This document shows, piece after piece, positions 1 to 5,577 of a stretch of 33,478 nucleotides of DNA. Position 1 is the stretch's first letter; each line of letters opens with the position of its first letter. Source of the DNA: SAR324 cluster bacterium SAR324-CTD7B (GTDB lineage Bacteria > SAR324 > NAC60-12); assembly GCA_002082305.1 (NCBI GenBank), contig LSNO01000105.1:1-33478 (forward strand). Reading direction: 5' to 3'. Both the position numbers and the translations under genes were made by a program. Under the pieces are notes generated by a model. The model was not told where the DNA came from. It searched no databases and saw only the letters and a program-made list of their open reading frames with translations.

Positions 1-164
1 GAGGAACAGAAGAATAAAACAATAACCCCCCTCTAAAACAAACACCCACCAAAAATACCTCAAAGTCAAAACCCCACACACACATTGTAAAACAAAACGA
101 TTGATGGTATATATTGGGTTCTCCTATAACCACCAATAGGAAACTTAATGAAACATCTACTCAT
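1..164. other. A/C-rich non-coding left edge
   Basis: No gene is visible here. The first 110 bases are strongly biased to A and C with very few G, and contain short C runs and CA repeats, unlike everything to the right. This may be a real low-complexity spacer or a poor-quality contig end. Homology to a recognisable gene starts only at about 165. Confidence 0.5.
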
Positions 165-203
165 ATCACTCACAAACCTCCTGGTACGTTTGGGTGGGAA
201 TAA
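165..203 (+). pseudogene. Duplicated 3' tail of guaA (attachment-site-like remnant)
   Basis: The codons read ITHKPPGTFGWE followed by TAA. The resident guaA, which ends at 7041 on the minus strand, finishes ITHKPPATFGWE, so 11 of 12 residues match while many third codon positions differ. The reading frame upstream of residue I does not resemble GuaA, so the copy is limited to about 39 bases. This is the kind of footprint left when an island integrates at the end of guaA and carries a replacement 3' end. It lies on the plus strand, inverted relative to the resident gene, so the two cannot be the simple attL/attR pair of one insertion. Its synonymous divergence suggests it came from another host's guaA. 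Confidence 0.75.
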
Positions 204-278
204 ATGATTGAGACAATAGATCACCTTATTATAGCAGTTGATGATTTAGATGAGGCTGAGAGAAATTTAAATGTATAA
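204..278 (+). pseudogene. Truncated start of a VOC/glyoxalase-like protein
   Basis: An ATG directly follows the guaA-tail stop codon and opens a frame reading MIETIDHLIIAVDDLDEAER before a stop after 24 codons. This N-terminus is typical of the vicinal-oxygen-chelate/glyoxalase-like fold (beta strand with IDHLIIAV, then DLDEAE). The rest of the protein is missing and the frame runs into the start of the GNAT gene at 271. Together with the guaA tail it looks like a captured piece of a guaA-VOC gene junction from another genome. The family call rests on 20 residues only. Confidence 0.55.
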
Positions 279-732
279 CCGTCCAATAGTTAAAGATGAT
301 TTTGAAGTTCCAGAAGAATTAGTAACTAAAAATTTTATATTAAGGCCATTAACAATAAATTACTTAGATAGAGACTATGAAGCAGTAATGAAAAGTGAAA
401 AACATTTATATAAACTTATGGATGATAGTGATTGGCCAAAAAAGATGACGTTAAATGAAAATCTTGTTGATTTGGGTTGGCATGAAAGAGAATTTTCTCT
501 TAGACATTCATTTGCATACACAGTTCTTTCGCCGCAAAATGAAGAAGAAGTAATTGGGTGTTGCTACATTTATCCATCAGATAATCATGAGTTTGAAGTA
601 CAAGCATACTATTGGATAAGACAAGATCTTCTTAGTAGTGGTTTGGAAACAAAATTAGGTAATACCTTTAAAGCATGGTTAGAAAAAACTTGGCCATTTA
701 AGAAAATAGAATTTCCGCGAAGAGATTTGTGA
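271..732 (+). CDS. GNAT-family N-acetyltransferase, probably cassette-borne, C-terminus altered
   Basis: A 153-residue protein starting with a DFEVPEELV segment, then NFILRPL, DSDWP, DLGWHEREF, SFAYTV, a YIYPSDN strand and a C-terminal WPFKKIEFP. This order matches a GNAT acetyltransferase family commonly met as stand-alone or cassette genes; the substrate is unknown. From recollection, family members continue about ten residues past FPGR, whereas this one stops after FPRRDL. In another frame an open tail (DIDDELKAIYHSKDIRRL) continues to 787, so the 3' end may be frameshifted or recombined. The start overlaps the truncated VOC ORF, so the gene has lost its native upstream region. A short attC-like repeat follows at 792-840. 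Confidence 0.65.
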   Translation: MYNRPIVKDDFEVPEELVTKNFILRPLTINYLDRDYEAVMKSEKHLYKLMDDSDWPKKMTLNENLVDLGWHEREFSLRHSFAYTVLSPQNEEEVIGCCYIYPSDNHEFEVQAYYWIRQDLLSSGLETKLGNTFKAWLEKTWPFKKIEFPRRDL

Positions 733-791
733 TATAGATGATGAGTTAAAAGCAATTTATCACAGTAAGGATATTAGAAGATTGTAACCTC

Positions 792-840
792 ATAATAGCA
801 ACTTATCAGGGCAAGTTGCCTGATAATAATAAGTTATGTT
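792..840 (+). repeat. 49-bp attC-like repeat, copy 1
   Basis: Identical over 49 bases to 2212-2260. It folds as outer arms CATAAT/GTTATG (791-796 and 834-839, one G-T wobble), an unpaired 6-nt spacer on each side, and inner arms TTATCAGG/CCTGATAA around a small loop. That layout (R box, unpaired spacer, L box) resembles an integron attC site, ending in a GTTATGT core that fits GTTRRRY. It is shorter than usual attC sites and its left core is imperfect, so attC-like is the safest label. Both methyltransferase genes begin about 20 bases after a copy. Confidence 0.55.
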
Positions 841-861
841 TCTCCCACAAAGGTATAGAGA

Positions 862-1509
862 ATGAGTAAACTGGAAGAGTTTTGGGATGGAGCATCTAAA
901 AACTACGACAAGACCGAAGAGCGATTTGAGTACATTCATAGTAAATCTAGAGAAAATACCAAAAAATTCCTCAAAGGTAGCGATACAGTTCTCGATTATG
1001 GGTGTGGGACAGGAACCGCAACGTGCCAATTTTCCTGTCAGGTTAAAGAGGTTCACGCTATTGATATATCATCGAAAATGATTGAAATAGCAAGGGAGAA
1101 AGCAGCGGTTGCGAAAGTAGAGAACGTAATCTTCGAGCAAACAGATATTTTTGATAGCGAATTTGCTAAAGAATCATATGATGTCATTCTAGCTTTTAAC
1201 ATGTTACATACAGTCCCTAGCCCACAGGATGTAGTACTGCGAATAAATGAATTGCTAAAGCCAGAAGGTTTGTTCATTTCTGTAACACCTTGCTTACGTC
1301 AAAAGATGTCATTTTTAGTTAATCTTCAAATCCAGCTGGTGCGGGTCTTGTGTAAACTTGGACTAATTCCCATTCCTATAAGAAGAGTCACAAGCTCTGA
1401 GGTAGAAAGCTTATTAGAGGCAGGCGGGTTTCAAGCGGTTGAATCTGAAGAGATATACAAAGACGCATCTAGCTATTTTGTCGTGGCTAAGAAGTTACAA
1501 AAAACATAA
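862..1509 (+). CDS. Class I SAM-dependent methyltransferase (cassette paralog A)
   Basis: A 215-residue Rossmann-fold methyltransferase. The SAM-binding motif I is VLDYGCGTGT, followed by an acidic strand-2 end (HAIDIS), a post-motif (FEQTDIF) and motif IV-like DVILAFNMLHTVP. The C-terminal part is hydrophobic (SFLVNLQIQLVRVLCKLGLIPIP) and could contact a membrane or a lipophilic substrate. The substrate is unknown. It is strongly similar over its full length to the gene at 2283-2930. It starts about 20 bases after an attC-like repeat, and its stop codon lies inside the left core of a good attC site, the normal arrangement of an integron gene cassette. Confidence 0.85.
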   Translation: MSKLEEFWDGASKNYDKTEERFEYIHSKSRENTKKFLKGSDTVLDYGCGTGTATCQFSCQVKEVHAIDISSKMIEIAREKAAVAKVENVIFEQTDIFDSEFAKESYDVILAFNMLHTVPSPQDVVLRINELLKPEGLFISVTPCLRQKMSFLVNLQIQLVRVLCKLGLIPIPIRRVTSSEVESLLEAGGFQAVESEEIYKDASSYFVVAKKLQKT

Positions 1510-1604
1510 CAAGTCGTTAAAGCAGGACAAATAACAGTTGGCTTTTGCTCCTGCGTCGCTTATTTTAGCCAACATATTATTTGCCTCTTAACGAGGCGTT
1601 AGGC
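1504..1604 (+). repeat. Integron attC recombination site
   Basis: Left core ACATAAC at 1504-1510 and right core GTTAGGC at 1598-1604 enclose extensive imperfect dyad symmetry. GTCGTTAA (1513-1520) pairs with TTAACGAG (1589-1596), CAAATAAC with its partner in the right arm, and GTTGGC (1537-1542) with GCCAAC (1568-1573). The left arm TAACAAGTCGTTAA and the right end AACGAGGCGTTAGGC are typical of attC sites from marine gammaproteobacterial integrons. It overlaps the stop of methyltransferase A, so it is that cassette's own site. Recombination would occur between G and TT of the right core, so the next cassette begins at 1599. Confidence 0.88.
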
Positions 1605-1619
1605 GACCGTGATAAAACC

Positions 1620-1893
1620 ATGAATACAATCGAACCTTATTTAAAGAGACCCGTTAAGTTTTTGAAACAGGTAAATTCCGGGAACTGGAGAATTAAGGTC
1701 TATGGCATTTCGGCAAAATCAGAGTCTTTATCTGAAGAACTAGTTAACGAATGAAAAAGGATGTGATTTGTTGGAAGCAAACATTCTAACATTTCCTGAA
1801 CTTGAAAAAGGTGAGGGTATCGCATCAATCTATTCTTTAGAAAAACTTATCAAGGAGGGATGGTCTAGCATTGTAAATGGTAGTTTGTTTTAG
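1620..1893 (+). pseudogene. Broken cassette ORF(s) after the attC site
   Basis: An ATG 16 bases after the attC core opens a frame starting MNTIEPYLKRPVKFLKQV that ends after 44 codons (TGA 1752-1754). A second frame, shifted by one, runs from about 1771 to 1893 and reads FPELEKGEGIASIYSLEKLI before its stop. Distance and position after attC are normal for the first gene of a cassette. The first part resembles, from recollection, the N-terminus of a longer uncharacterised protein often found in cassettes, so this copy is probably truncated and possibly fused to a fragment of another gene. No function is assigned. Confidence 0.45.
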
Positions 1894-2211
1894 TTGATGT
1901 AGTTTTGGTTAGTTCAATTCACTTCATTTAGTGAGTTGAACTTTCACGCCTACATTACTTCACACCCAACGCAGACATTATCAACGATTGGGCAACCATC
2001 AATCCTATTACAAACTTCTTCAGTTGGTTTCCCGATCCGTTCAACTTGGATGGTGGTGTGTTGATGTGTTGACATTATTAATTTGGGGTAATAATCTTAT
2101 ATCAAGAGTTGATTTTACTTTTAATATTGCTCGATTATCAGGTAATTATCAACTTATCAAGGCAAGTTGCCTGAATAATCTTTATGTAAGGCATTGTGCC
2201 TGATTTACCGG
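1894..2211. other. Cassette debris with gene fragment and hairpin
   Basis: No intact gene is visible. A 12-base inverted repeat with one mismatch (GTTCAATTCACT at 1912-1923, AGTGAGTTGAAC at 1930-1941) forms a hairpin. From 1938 to 2072 an open frame on the plus strand reads like real protein (NADIINDWATINPITNFF then SWFPDPFNLDGG), but it has a stop just upstream and no start, so it is probably the end of a degraded gene. A degenerate third copy of the attC-like repeat lies at 2145-2186. Confidence 0.4.
2145..2186 (+). repeat. Degenerate attC-like repeat, copy 3
   Basis: This stretch shares the ACTTATCA-GGCAAGTTGCCTGA centre of the 49-bp repeats at 792-840 and 2212-2260 but has diverged on the right side (CTTTATG in place of AAGTTATG). 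It lies 25 bases before the second intact copy. Two neighbouring sites of the same type suggest that a short cassette or scar between them has been eroded. Confidence 0.4.
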
Positions 2212-2260
2212 ATAATAGCAACTTATCAGGGCAAGTTGCCTGATAATAATAAGTTATGTT
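2212..2260 (+). repeat. 49-bp attC-like repeat, copy 2
   Basis: Identical to 792-840. It ends in the same GTTATGT core and is followed within 25 bases by the start of methyltransferase B, just as copy 1 precedes methyltransferase A. The outer left arm has G where copy 1 has C, so its outer stem is one pair shorter. Confidence 0.55.
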
Positions 2261-2282
2261 CTTATTCATGGAGGTATAAAAA

Positions 2283-2930
2283 ATGAATAAATCGGAAGAG
2301 TTCTGGGACAAAGCTTCAAAAAACTATGACAAGACAGAGGAGCGATTTGAATACATTCATAGTAAGTCTAGGGAAAACACTAAAAAGTACCTCAAGGATA
2401 GCAATATTGTTTTGGATTATGGATGTGGGACAGGCACAATATCCTGTGAATTTGCCAATCAGGTGAAAGAGATTCATGCGATTGATATATCATCTAAAAT
2501 GATTGAAATTGCAAAAGAGAAAGCAGTTGTTAGTAAAGTTGAAAATGTAAGTTTCGTGCAGGCGGATATTTTTGGTCATGGATATAAAAAAGAATCGTTT
2601 GATGTGATTCTGGCTTTCAATATGTTGCATACGGTACCTAATCCCCAGAATGTTATGCAAAGAATATATGAATTGTTAAAACCTGAGGGGTTATTTATTT
2701 CTGTAACACCTTGCCTACGGGATAAGATGTCATTTTTAGTTAATGTTCAGATTCAGCTTGTTCGGATATTGTGTAAAATTGGAATAATTCCCATTCCTAT
2801 AAGAAGACTTAAAAGCTCTGAATTAGACGATTTAATAGCAAATGGAGATTTTCAGACTATTGAGACTGAAAAGATATATAAAGGAGCATCCAGTTATTTT
2901 ATTGCAGCAAAGAAGATACACAAAACATAA
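2283..2930 (+). CDS. Class I SAM-dependent methyltransferase (cassette paralog B)
   Basis: A 215-residue methyltransferase of exactly the same length as the gene at 862-1509 and very similar throughout: motif I VLDYGCGTGT, HAIDISSKMIEIA, QADIF, DVILAFNMLHTVP, PEGLFISVTPCLR, IGIIPIPIRR. Differences are spread over the protein and include many silent changes, so this is not a recent duplication within the array but two related cassettes. A good ribosome binding site (GGAGG) lies just before the ATG. Its stop codon overlaps the left half of an attC site, as in paralog A. Substrate unknown. Confidence 0.85.
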   Translation: MNKSEEFWDKASKNYDKTEERFEYIHSKSRENTKKYLKDSNIVLDYGCGTGTISCEFANQVKEIHAIDISSKMIEIAKEKAVVSKVENVSFVQADIFGHGYKKESFDVILAFNMLHTVPNPQNVMQRIYELLKPEGLFISVTPCLRDKMSFLVNVQIQLVRILCKIGIIPIPIRRLKSSELDDLIANGDFQTIETEKIYKGASSYFIAAKKIHKT

Positions 2931-2999
2931 CAAATTGCTGCAACGGACTGCAAACTCCGCACACGTTTTTGCAATGGCTACGCCATTTAAATCAATATT
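2925..2999 (+). repeat. Truncated attC site (left half only)
   Basis: The left core ACATAAC (2925-2931) followed by AAATTGCTGCAACGGACTGC is a common left arm of attC sites. The expected complementary right arm (GCAGTCCGT... ending in GTTRRRY) is not found. Instead a short hairpin AATGGCTACGCCATT and AT-rich sequence follow. The cassette array therefore seems to be cut here, probably by insertion or deletion that joined it to the serine recombinase region. The right limit given is approximate. Confidence 0.6.
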
Positions 3000-3047
3000 C
3001 ACTACCATCCAAGTAAAATCACACCAAAACCAACTTTATATAGTGAA

Positions 3048-3067
3048 AAGATATCTCAAGATATCTT
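3048..3067. repeat. 9-bp perfect palindrome upstream of the serine recombinase
   Basis: AAGATATCT and AGATATCTT face each other across two bases. The palindrome lies 84 bases before the serine recombinase start and about 20 bases upstream of its putative -35 box, so it could be a recombinase crossover or operator site. No T run follows, so a terminator is unlikely. Confidence 0.45.
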
Positions 3068-3087
3068 AACAAAAATTCTATAAACAA

Positions 3088-3116
3088 CTGACTAGGACAG
3101 GGATTGATGATATAAT
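3088..3116 (+). promoter_or_regulatory. Candidate sigma-70 promoter of the serine recombinase
   Basis: A perfect -10 box TATAAT (3111-3116) lies 17 bases after CTGACT (3088-3093), which matches TTGACA at four of six positions. It is 34 bases upstream of the recombinase ATG, which has GAGG as a ribosome binding site. Seen by motif only. Confidence 0.45.
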
Positions 3117-3150
3117 AGAGTTACAAAATAATTCTCTAATTTGAGGTAAT

Positions 3151-3869
3151 ATGACTACAAATAAAGACTGTTTGATCTACATGAGAACTTCAAGTATGAC
3201 GAACTCTAAAGGAGATTCGGTCAAAAGACAGAAATCATCAATAATGAGATGGGTCAAGGACAACGGATACAATGTTAAAGGTGAGTATTGGGATATTGAA
3301 TCTGGAAAAATGGACACAATGGAAAGAACAGAATTTATGAAAATGATTTCTGATAGTGAAAGATTGGGAATTAATGTTCTGGTATTTTCAGATCAATCTC
3401 GATTGTCGAGAGATATAATTGTTCAAGAGTCTACTTTCAGACTTCTTTCTTCAAGAGGGTATAGTCTTATCTCTTCAGAAAATCCGAATTCTTTCTTGAA
3501 GATACTCCGACTTCAAATCTTATTCGTCAAATTTTAGGTTCTTTCTGTGAGTTCGATAGATCATCTACTGTAAATAAGTTGAGAGTATCAAGAATTCGTA
3601 AAAGAGAATCAAATCGTGAAAAAGGAATTGTCACAAGAAACAGGACAGGTAAATGTGAAGGTCGTTTACGTTGTCTTGAGATTCATCCAGAACTTGAGTC
3701 TCTTATTCTGAAGTTGAGAAAGAAGGGATTTAGTCTTAGAAAAATCTCAAACTTACTCAAAGATGAATATGGTTACAAAGTTTCGTTTGTGTCAGTTGGT
3801 AACATTCTGAAAGACATTGAGTGGATGAAAAAGGAAAAACGAAGAATGAAAAGATTAGAAACTGTCTAA
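3151..3869 (+). pseudogene. Small serine recombinase (resolvase/invertase family), frameshifted
   Basis: The N-terminal frame (3151 to about 3490) reads as a resolvase catalytic domain: LIYMRTSS with the likely nucleophile Ser, SVKRQKSSI, VFSDQSRLSRD with its conserved Arg residues, and LLSSRGYSLISSENPNSF. It then runs to a stop at 3537. One frame to the left, the sequence continues as FLEDTPTSNLIRQILGSFCE, then EFDRSS, KLRVSRIRKRE, GKCEGR and a C-terminal helix-turn-helix-like segment ending at 3869. This fits the family that reads NSFLEDTPT...LIRQILG, so a single missing base around 3491 has split the gene. The local TCTTTCTTG is not a canonical slippery heptamer, so a mutation or sequencing error is more likely than programmed frameshifting. 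If functional it would perform site-specific recombination on an island. Confidence 0.8.
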
Positions 3870-3872
3870 ACT

Positions 3873-4079
3873 TCACAAACTATGAACTGAGATATAGTCA
3901 CATACTCGTCTTACAGTCTGTGATATGGATTTCTTTTTTCTCACAGGCTCATCATCTGATGTTAGATTACTTAGTGAGTCAGGTGGTTCTAAAACAAACA
4001 TCGGGAGATTGGATCGGGATTTCACTATCTCATAATCTTTCTTCTCTTTCTTTTTGTTATAATCACTAAAACTTAACAT
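3873..4079 (-). CDS. Small hypothetical protein, doubtful
   Basis: A 68-residue frame whose ATG overlaps the last 14 bases of the acidic protein gene (4066-4425) on the same strand, as in translational coupling. It is Lys/Ser rich with a DDEPVRKKK segment and no recognised domain. It ends three bases from the end of the serine recombinase on the opposite strand. It could be chance in AT-rich DNA; no function is proposed. Confidence 0.3.
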   Translation of the reverse strand: MLSFSDYNKKKEKKDYEIVKSRSNLPMFVLEPPDSLSNLTSDDEPVRKKKSISQTVRRVCDYISVHSL

Positions 4080-4425
4080 CGGTCATCTCTACTTCTCTGG
4101 TGTCATATTTCTTAAATATACAGAAATAGTTGTCAACTTCATTTTCTGGATCTTCACTATTTTCTTCGTGAACTTTGAAATATAGTCGTGTCTCATTCTC
4201 TTTACTATAAATGTCGTAGTTTGTCGCAGATTCGTGTTCTAAATTATGATCGAGCCACGAACACAATGTTTGTTTCATAGATTCTACTGTTTCTCTTTTC
4301 CAGTTTTCTGAAAATGGGATATCTTCAGGAAAATCATCATTATCTTCTTTGTGATAATCAATGTTGAATTGAAAATCTTCACTATCTTCTTTGTCTGATT
4401 TAGTTTTAATATCTTTTTCGTTCAT
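4066..4425 (-). CDS. Acidic hypothetical protein of the island
   Basis: A 119-residue protein dominated by Asp, Glu and Asn, especially in its first 45 residues (KSDKEDSEDFQF, HKEDNDDFPEDIPF) and again near residues 85-97 (HEENSEDPENEVDNY). The middle (WKRETVESMKQTLCSWLDHN) can form a helix, and strands such as TRLYFKV and YFCIFKKYD alternate hydrophobic residues, so a small folded alpha/beta protein is likely. No signal peptide, membrane segment or known family is recognised. Strong negative charge is shared by DNA-mimic anti-restriction proteins of mobile elements, but nothing specific supports that here. The upstream ribosome binding site is weak. Confidence 0.55.
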   Translation of the reverse strand: MNEKDIKTKSDKEDSEDFQFNIDYHKEDNDDFPEDIPFSENWKRETVESMKQTLCSWLDHNLEHESATNYDIYSKENETRLYFKVHEENSEDPENEVDNYFCIFKKYDTREVEMTDVKF

Positions 4426-4844
4426 AAATTCTTTTGAAATATATTGTGTGTCGGTAAACCTGAATTGGAGTCCTCATGAGTTCTTTTCATTCGTATATAA
4501 AACGAGGGTGAACAAAGTCTTATAACTATAATAAAGAACTCAAGGAGAACACAGTAAGACGACTGAAGATTATCGATTAACAAACAATTACTGTGTAACT
4601 ACGACTATTTATTACTTTATACATAAGACATCAGTTCAAGTCTTTCGTTCTTACAGGAGACGGTCGGAAGACTCTGGTGAATAAGGTAAACTATGATCTT
4701 CAAGAGATTGAACTAATATCTTTTACAAATATTTATAATCAATAATTGAAGGTCTTATTGAAATGTTATGTAGAAAACTCAATTCTTATATATAAAGGTG
4801 TAGACGGGAAAAAAGAAGAAGGAGTCAAGAGACAAATGATTTGG
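4426..4844. other. AT-rich non-coding stretch of the island
   Basis: No convincing gene. It holds an inverted repeat GAGTTCTTT ... AAAGAACTC with a loop of tens of bases (about 4480-4545) and, at 4748-4770, a partial relative of the 33-bp repeats further right (GAAGGTCTTATTGAAATG). A start-less open frame of about 50 codons around 4600-4740 (with LTGDGRKTLVNKV) could be a gene remnant but has no usable start codon. Confidence 0.4.
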
Positions 4845-4877
4845 ATGGAAGGTATTATTGGAATGGACTTGGAATGA
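4845..4877 (+). repeat. 33-bp direct repeat, left copy
   Basis: Matches 5148-5180 at 28 of 33 positions; all five differences are G versus A. The two copies are 303 bases apart and bracket the ribbon-helix-helix gene. Each copy can be read as a 10-codon mini-ORF (M-E/G-GII-G/E-M-D/N-L-E/K, then TGA). Confidence 0.6.
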
Positions 4878-4909
4878 AATAACTAACAAACAAAGGGATA
4901 TAATCAAAT

Positions 4910-5080
4910 ATGAAAAGTGTTTATATAAGAAATACAGGAAGAAAAATGTGTCGTATGTCGTTCATCGATGATCAAAAGGTTATTGACAAATTAGAAAAGG
5001 TAAGTAAACGAAAGATGGTGTCACAATCACAAGTGATAAGAGACTGTATAAAGGAAGGTTTAAGAGAATGGGATTGTTAA
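4910..5080 (+). CDS. Ribbon-helix-helix (CopG/Arc-type) DNA-binding protein
   Basis: A 56-residue protein with a short beta strand (CRMSFID), helix 1 (DQKVIDKLEKVSKRK), a turn with SQSQ, and helix 2 (VIRDCIKEGLREW). The SxSxVIRxxIxxGL pattern is the usual C-terminal half of the ribbon-helix-helix fold, so a dimeric DNA-binding regulator is likely, either an island repressor or an antitoxin. It is flanked by 33-bp direct repeats. The stop codon overlaps a tiny ORF that starts 13 bases earlier (5068). Its length fits small RHH proteins. The partner and target are unknown. Confidence 0.65.
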   Translation: MKSVYIRNTGRKMCRMSFIDDQKVIDKLEKVSKRKMVSQSQVIRDCIKEGLREWDC

Positions 5081-5148
5081 AAAACAAGACGATCAAGAAA
5101 AGGGTTCGTTGGAGTAAATTGTGGAGTAAATTATTAGAACTAATTTAA
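5068..5148 (+). CDS. Candidate 26-residue basic amphipathic peptide ORF
   Basis: Starts at an ATG inside the end of the ribbon-helix-helix gene, with AAGGAAGG about nine bases upstream as a possible ribosome binding site. The peptide reads MGLLKNKTIKKRVR followed by WSKLWSKLLELI: a basic first half and a helix-forming amphipathic second half. The repeated WSKL comes from a 12-bp tandem repeat (GGAGTAAATTGT/GGAGTAAATTAT, 5111-5134). An RHH gene overlapping a downstream small ORF is the layout of a toxin-antitoxin pair, but the ORF is short enough to arise by chance. Confidence 0.25.
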   Translation: MGLLKNKTIKKRVRWSKLWSKLLELI

Positions 5149-5180
5149 TGGGGGGTATTATTGAAATGAACTTGAAATGA
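5148..5180 (+). repeat. 33-bp direct repeat, right copy
   Basis: Partner of 4845-4877. It begins exactly at the TAATG junction at the end of the 26-codon ORF. Such flanking repeats may be duplicated regulator-binding sites or the edges of a small inserted module. Confidence 0.6.
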
Positions 5181-5577
5181 ATACAAATGTCTTTACTTCA
5201 TCTTATGTATTCATCTCGTCTCTCGGGCTGACACCTTATTATAACATGGTATTTCTAATTGTCAAGAGGGGTGGGGTTGATGTCAGTATTATCAACGGAT
5301 CACAGAGATCACTCACCTTATACGAACATGAACCTTTTTCTTGATCGTCTAAAAAATCTTTGACAGAACGAATACATAACATTTACATAACTCCTGTTAT
5401 GTATTCGTTCCAGGTTTTTCACTACAAACGAATCAGACTACATATCTGTATGGACAAAGATACCGATTAACTGGCCGGCATGTTGTGTGGGTTTATATGA
5501 GTGATTTGATTGAGACTGACAGTATTACACGGGTAGTATGATCCTGTCAGTTGTTTATAAACAGATAAACATATAAA
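5181..5577. other. Non-coding stretch with several palindromes, 3' side of the integrase
   Basis: No gene seen. Besides the long inverted repeat at 5366-5410 it contains ACTGACAG (5515-5522) facing CTGTCAGT (5544-5551) and the perfect 12-base palindrome TGTTTATAAACA (5552-5563), 15 bases past the integrase stop. These could end integrase transcription or bind island proteins; there is no T run typical of an intrinsic terminator. Confidence 0.45.
5366..5410. repeat. 15-bp perfect inverted repeat with 15-nt loop
   Basis: GAACGAATACATAAC (5366-5380) is mirrored exactly by GTTATGTATTCGTTC (5396-5410). The motif TTATGTATTC also occurs singly near 5204-5213. A perfect 15-base stem in a non-coding part of an island suggests a protein-binding, replication or transfer site, or a transcription terminator; the sequence alone does not decide. 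Confidence 0.65.

Noticed and set aside
1988..2203. 71-codon plus-strand frame in the cassette debris
   Set aside because: It runs through the repeat region and contains no protein-like pattern; a competing frame (1938-2072) looks more like real gene debris.
792..2260. CRISPR array
   Set aside because: The repeats are too few, unevenly spaced, and no cas genes are present; they fit attC-like sites better.
2842..3069. 75-codon open frame overlapping the end of methyltransferase B and the attC half
   Set aside because: It starts inside the methyltransferase in another frame and runs through the truncated attC; no coding features.
3821..4069. 82-codon plus-strand frame after the serine recombinase
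   Set aside because: Begins inside the recombinase C-terminus in another frame and looks like non-coding AT-rich translation.
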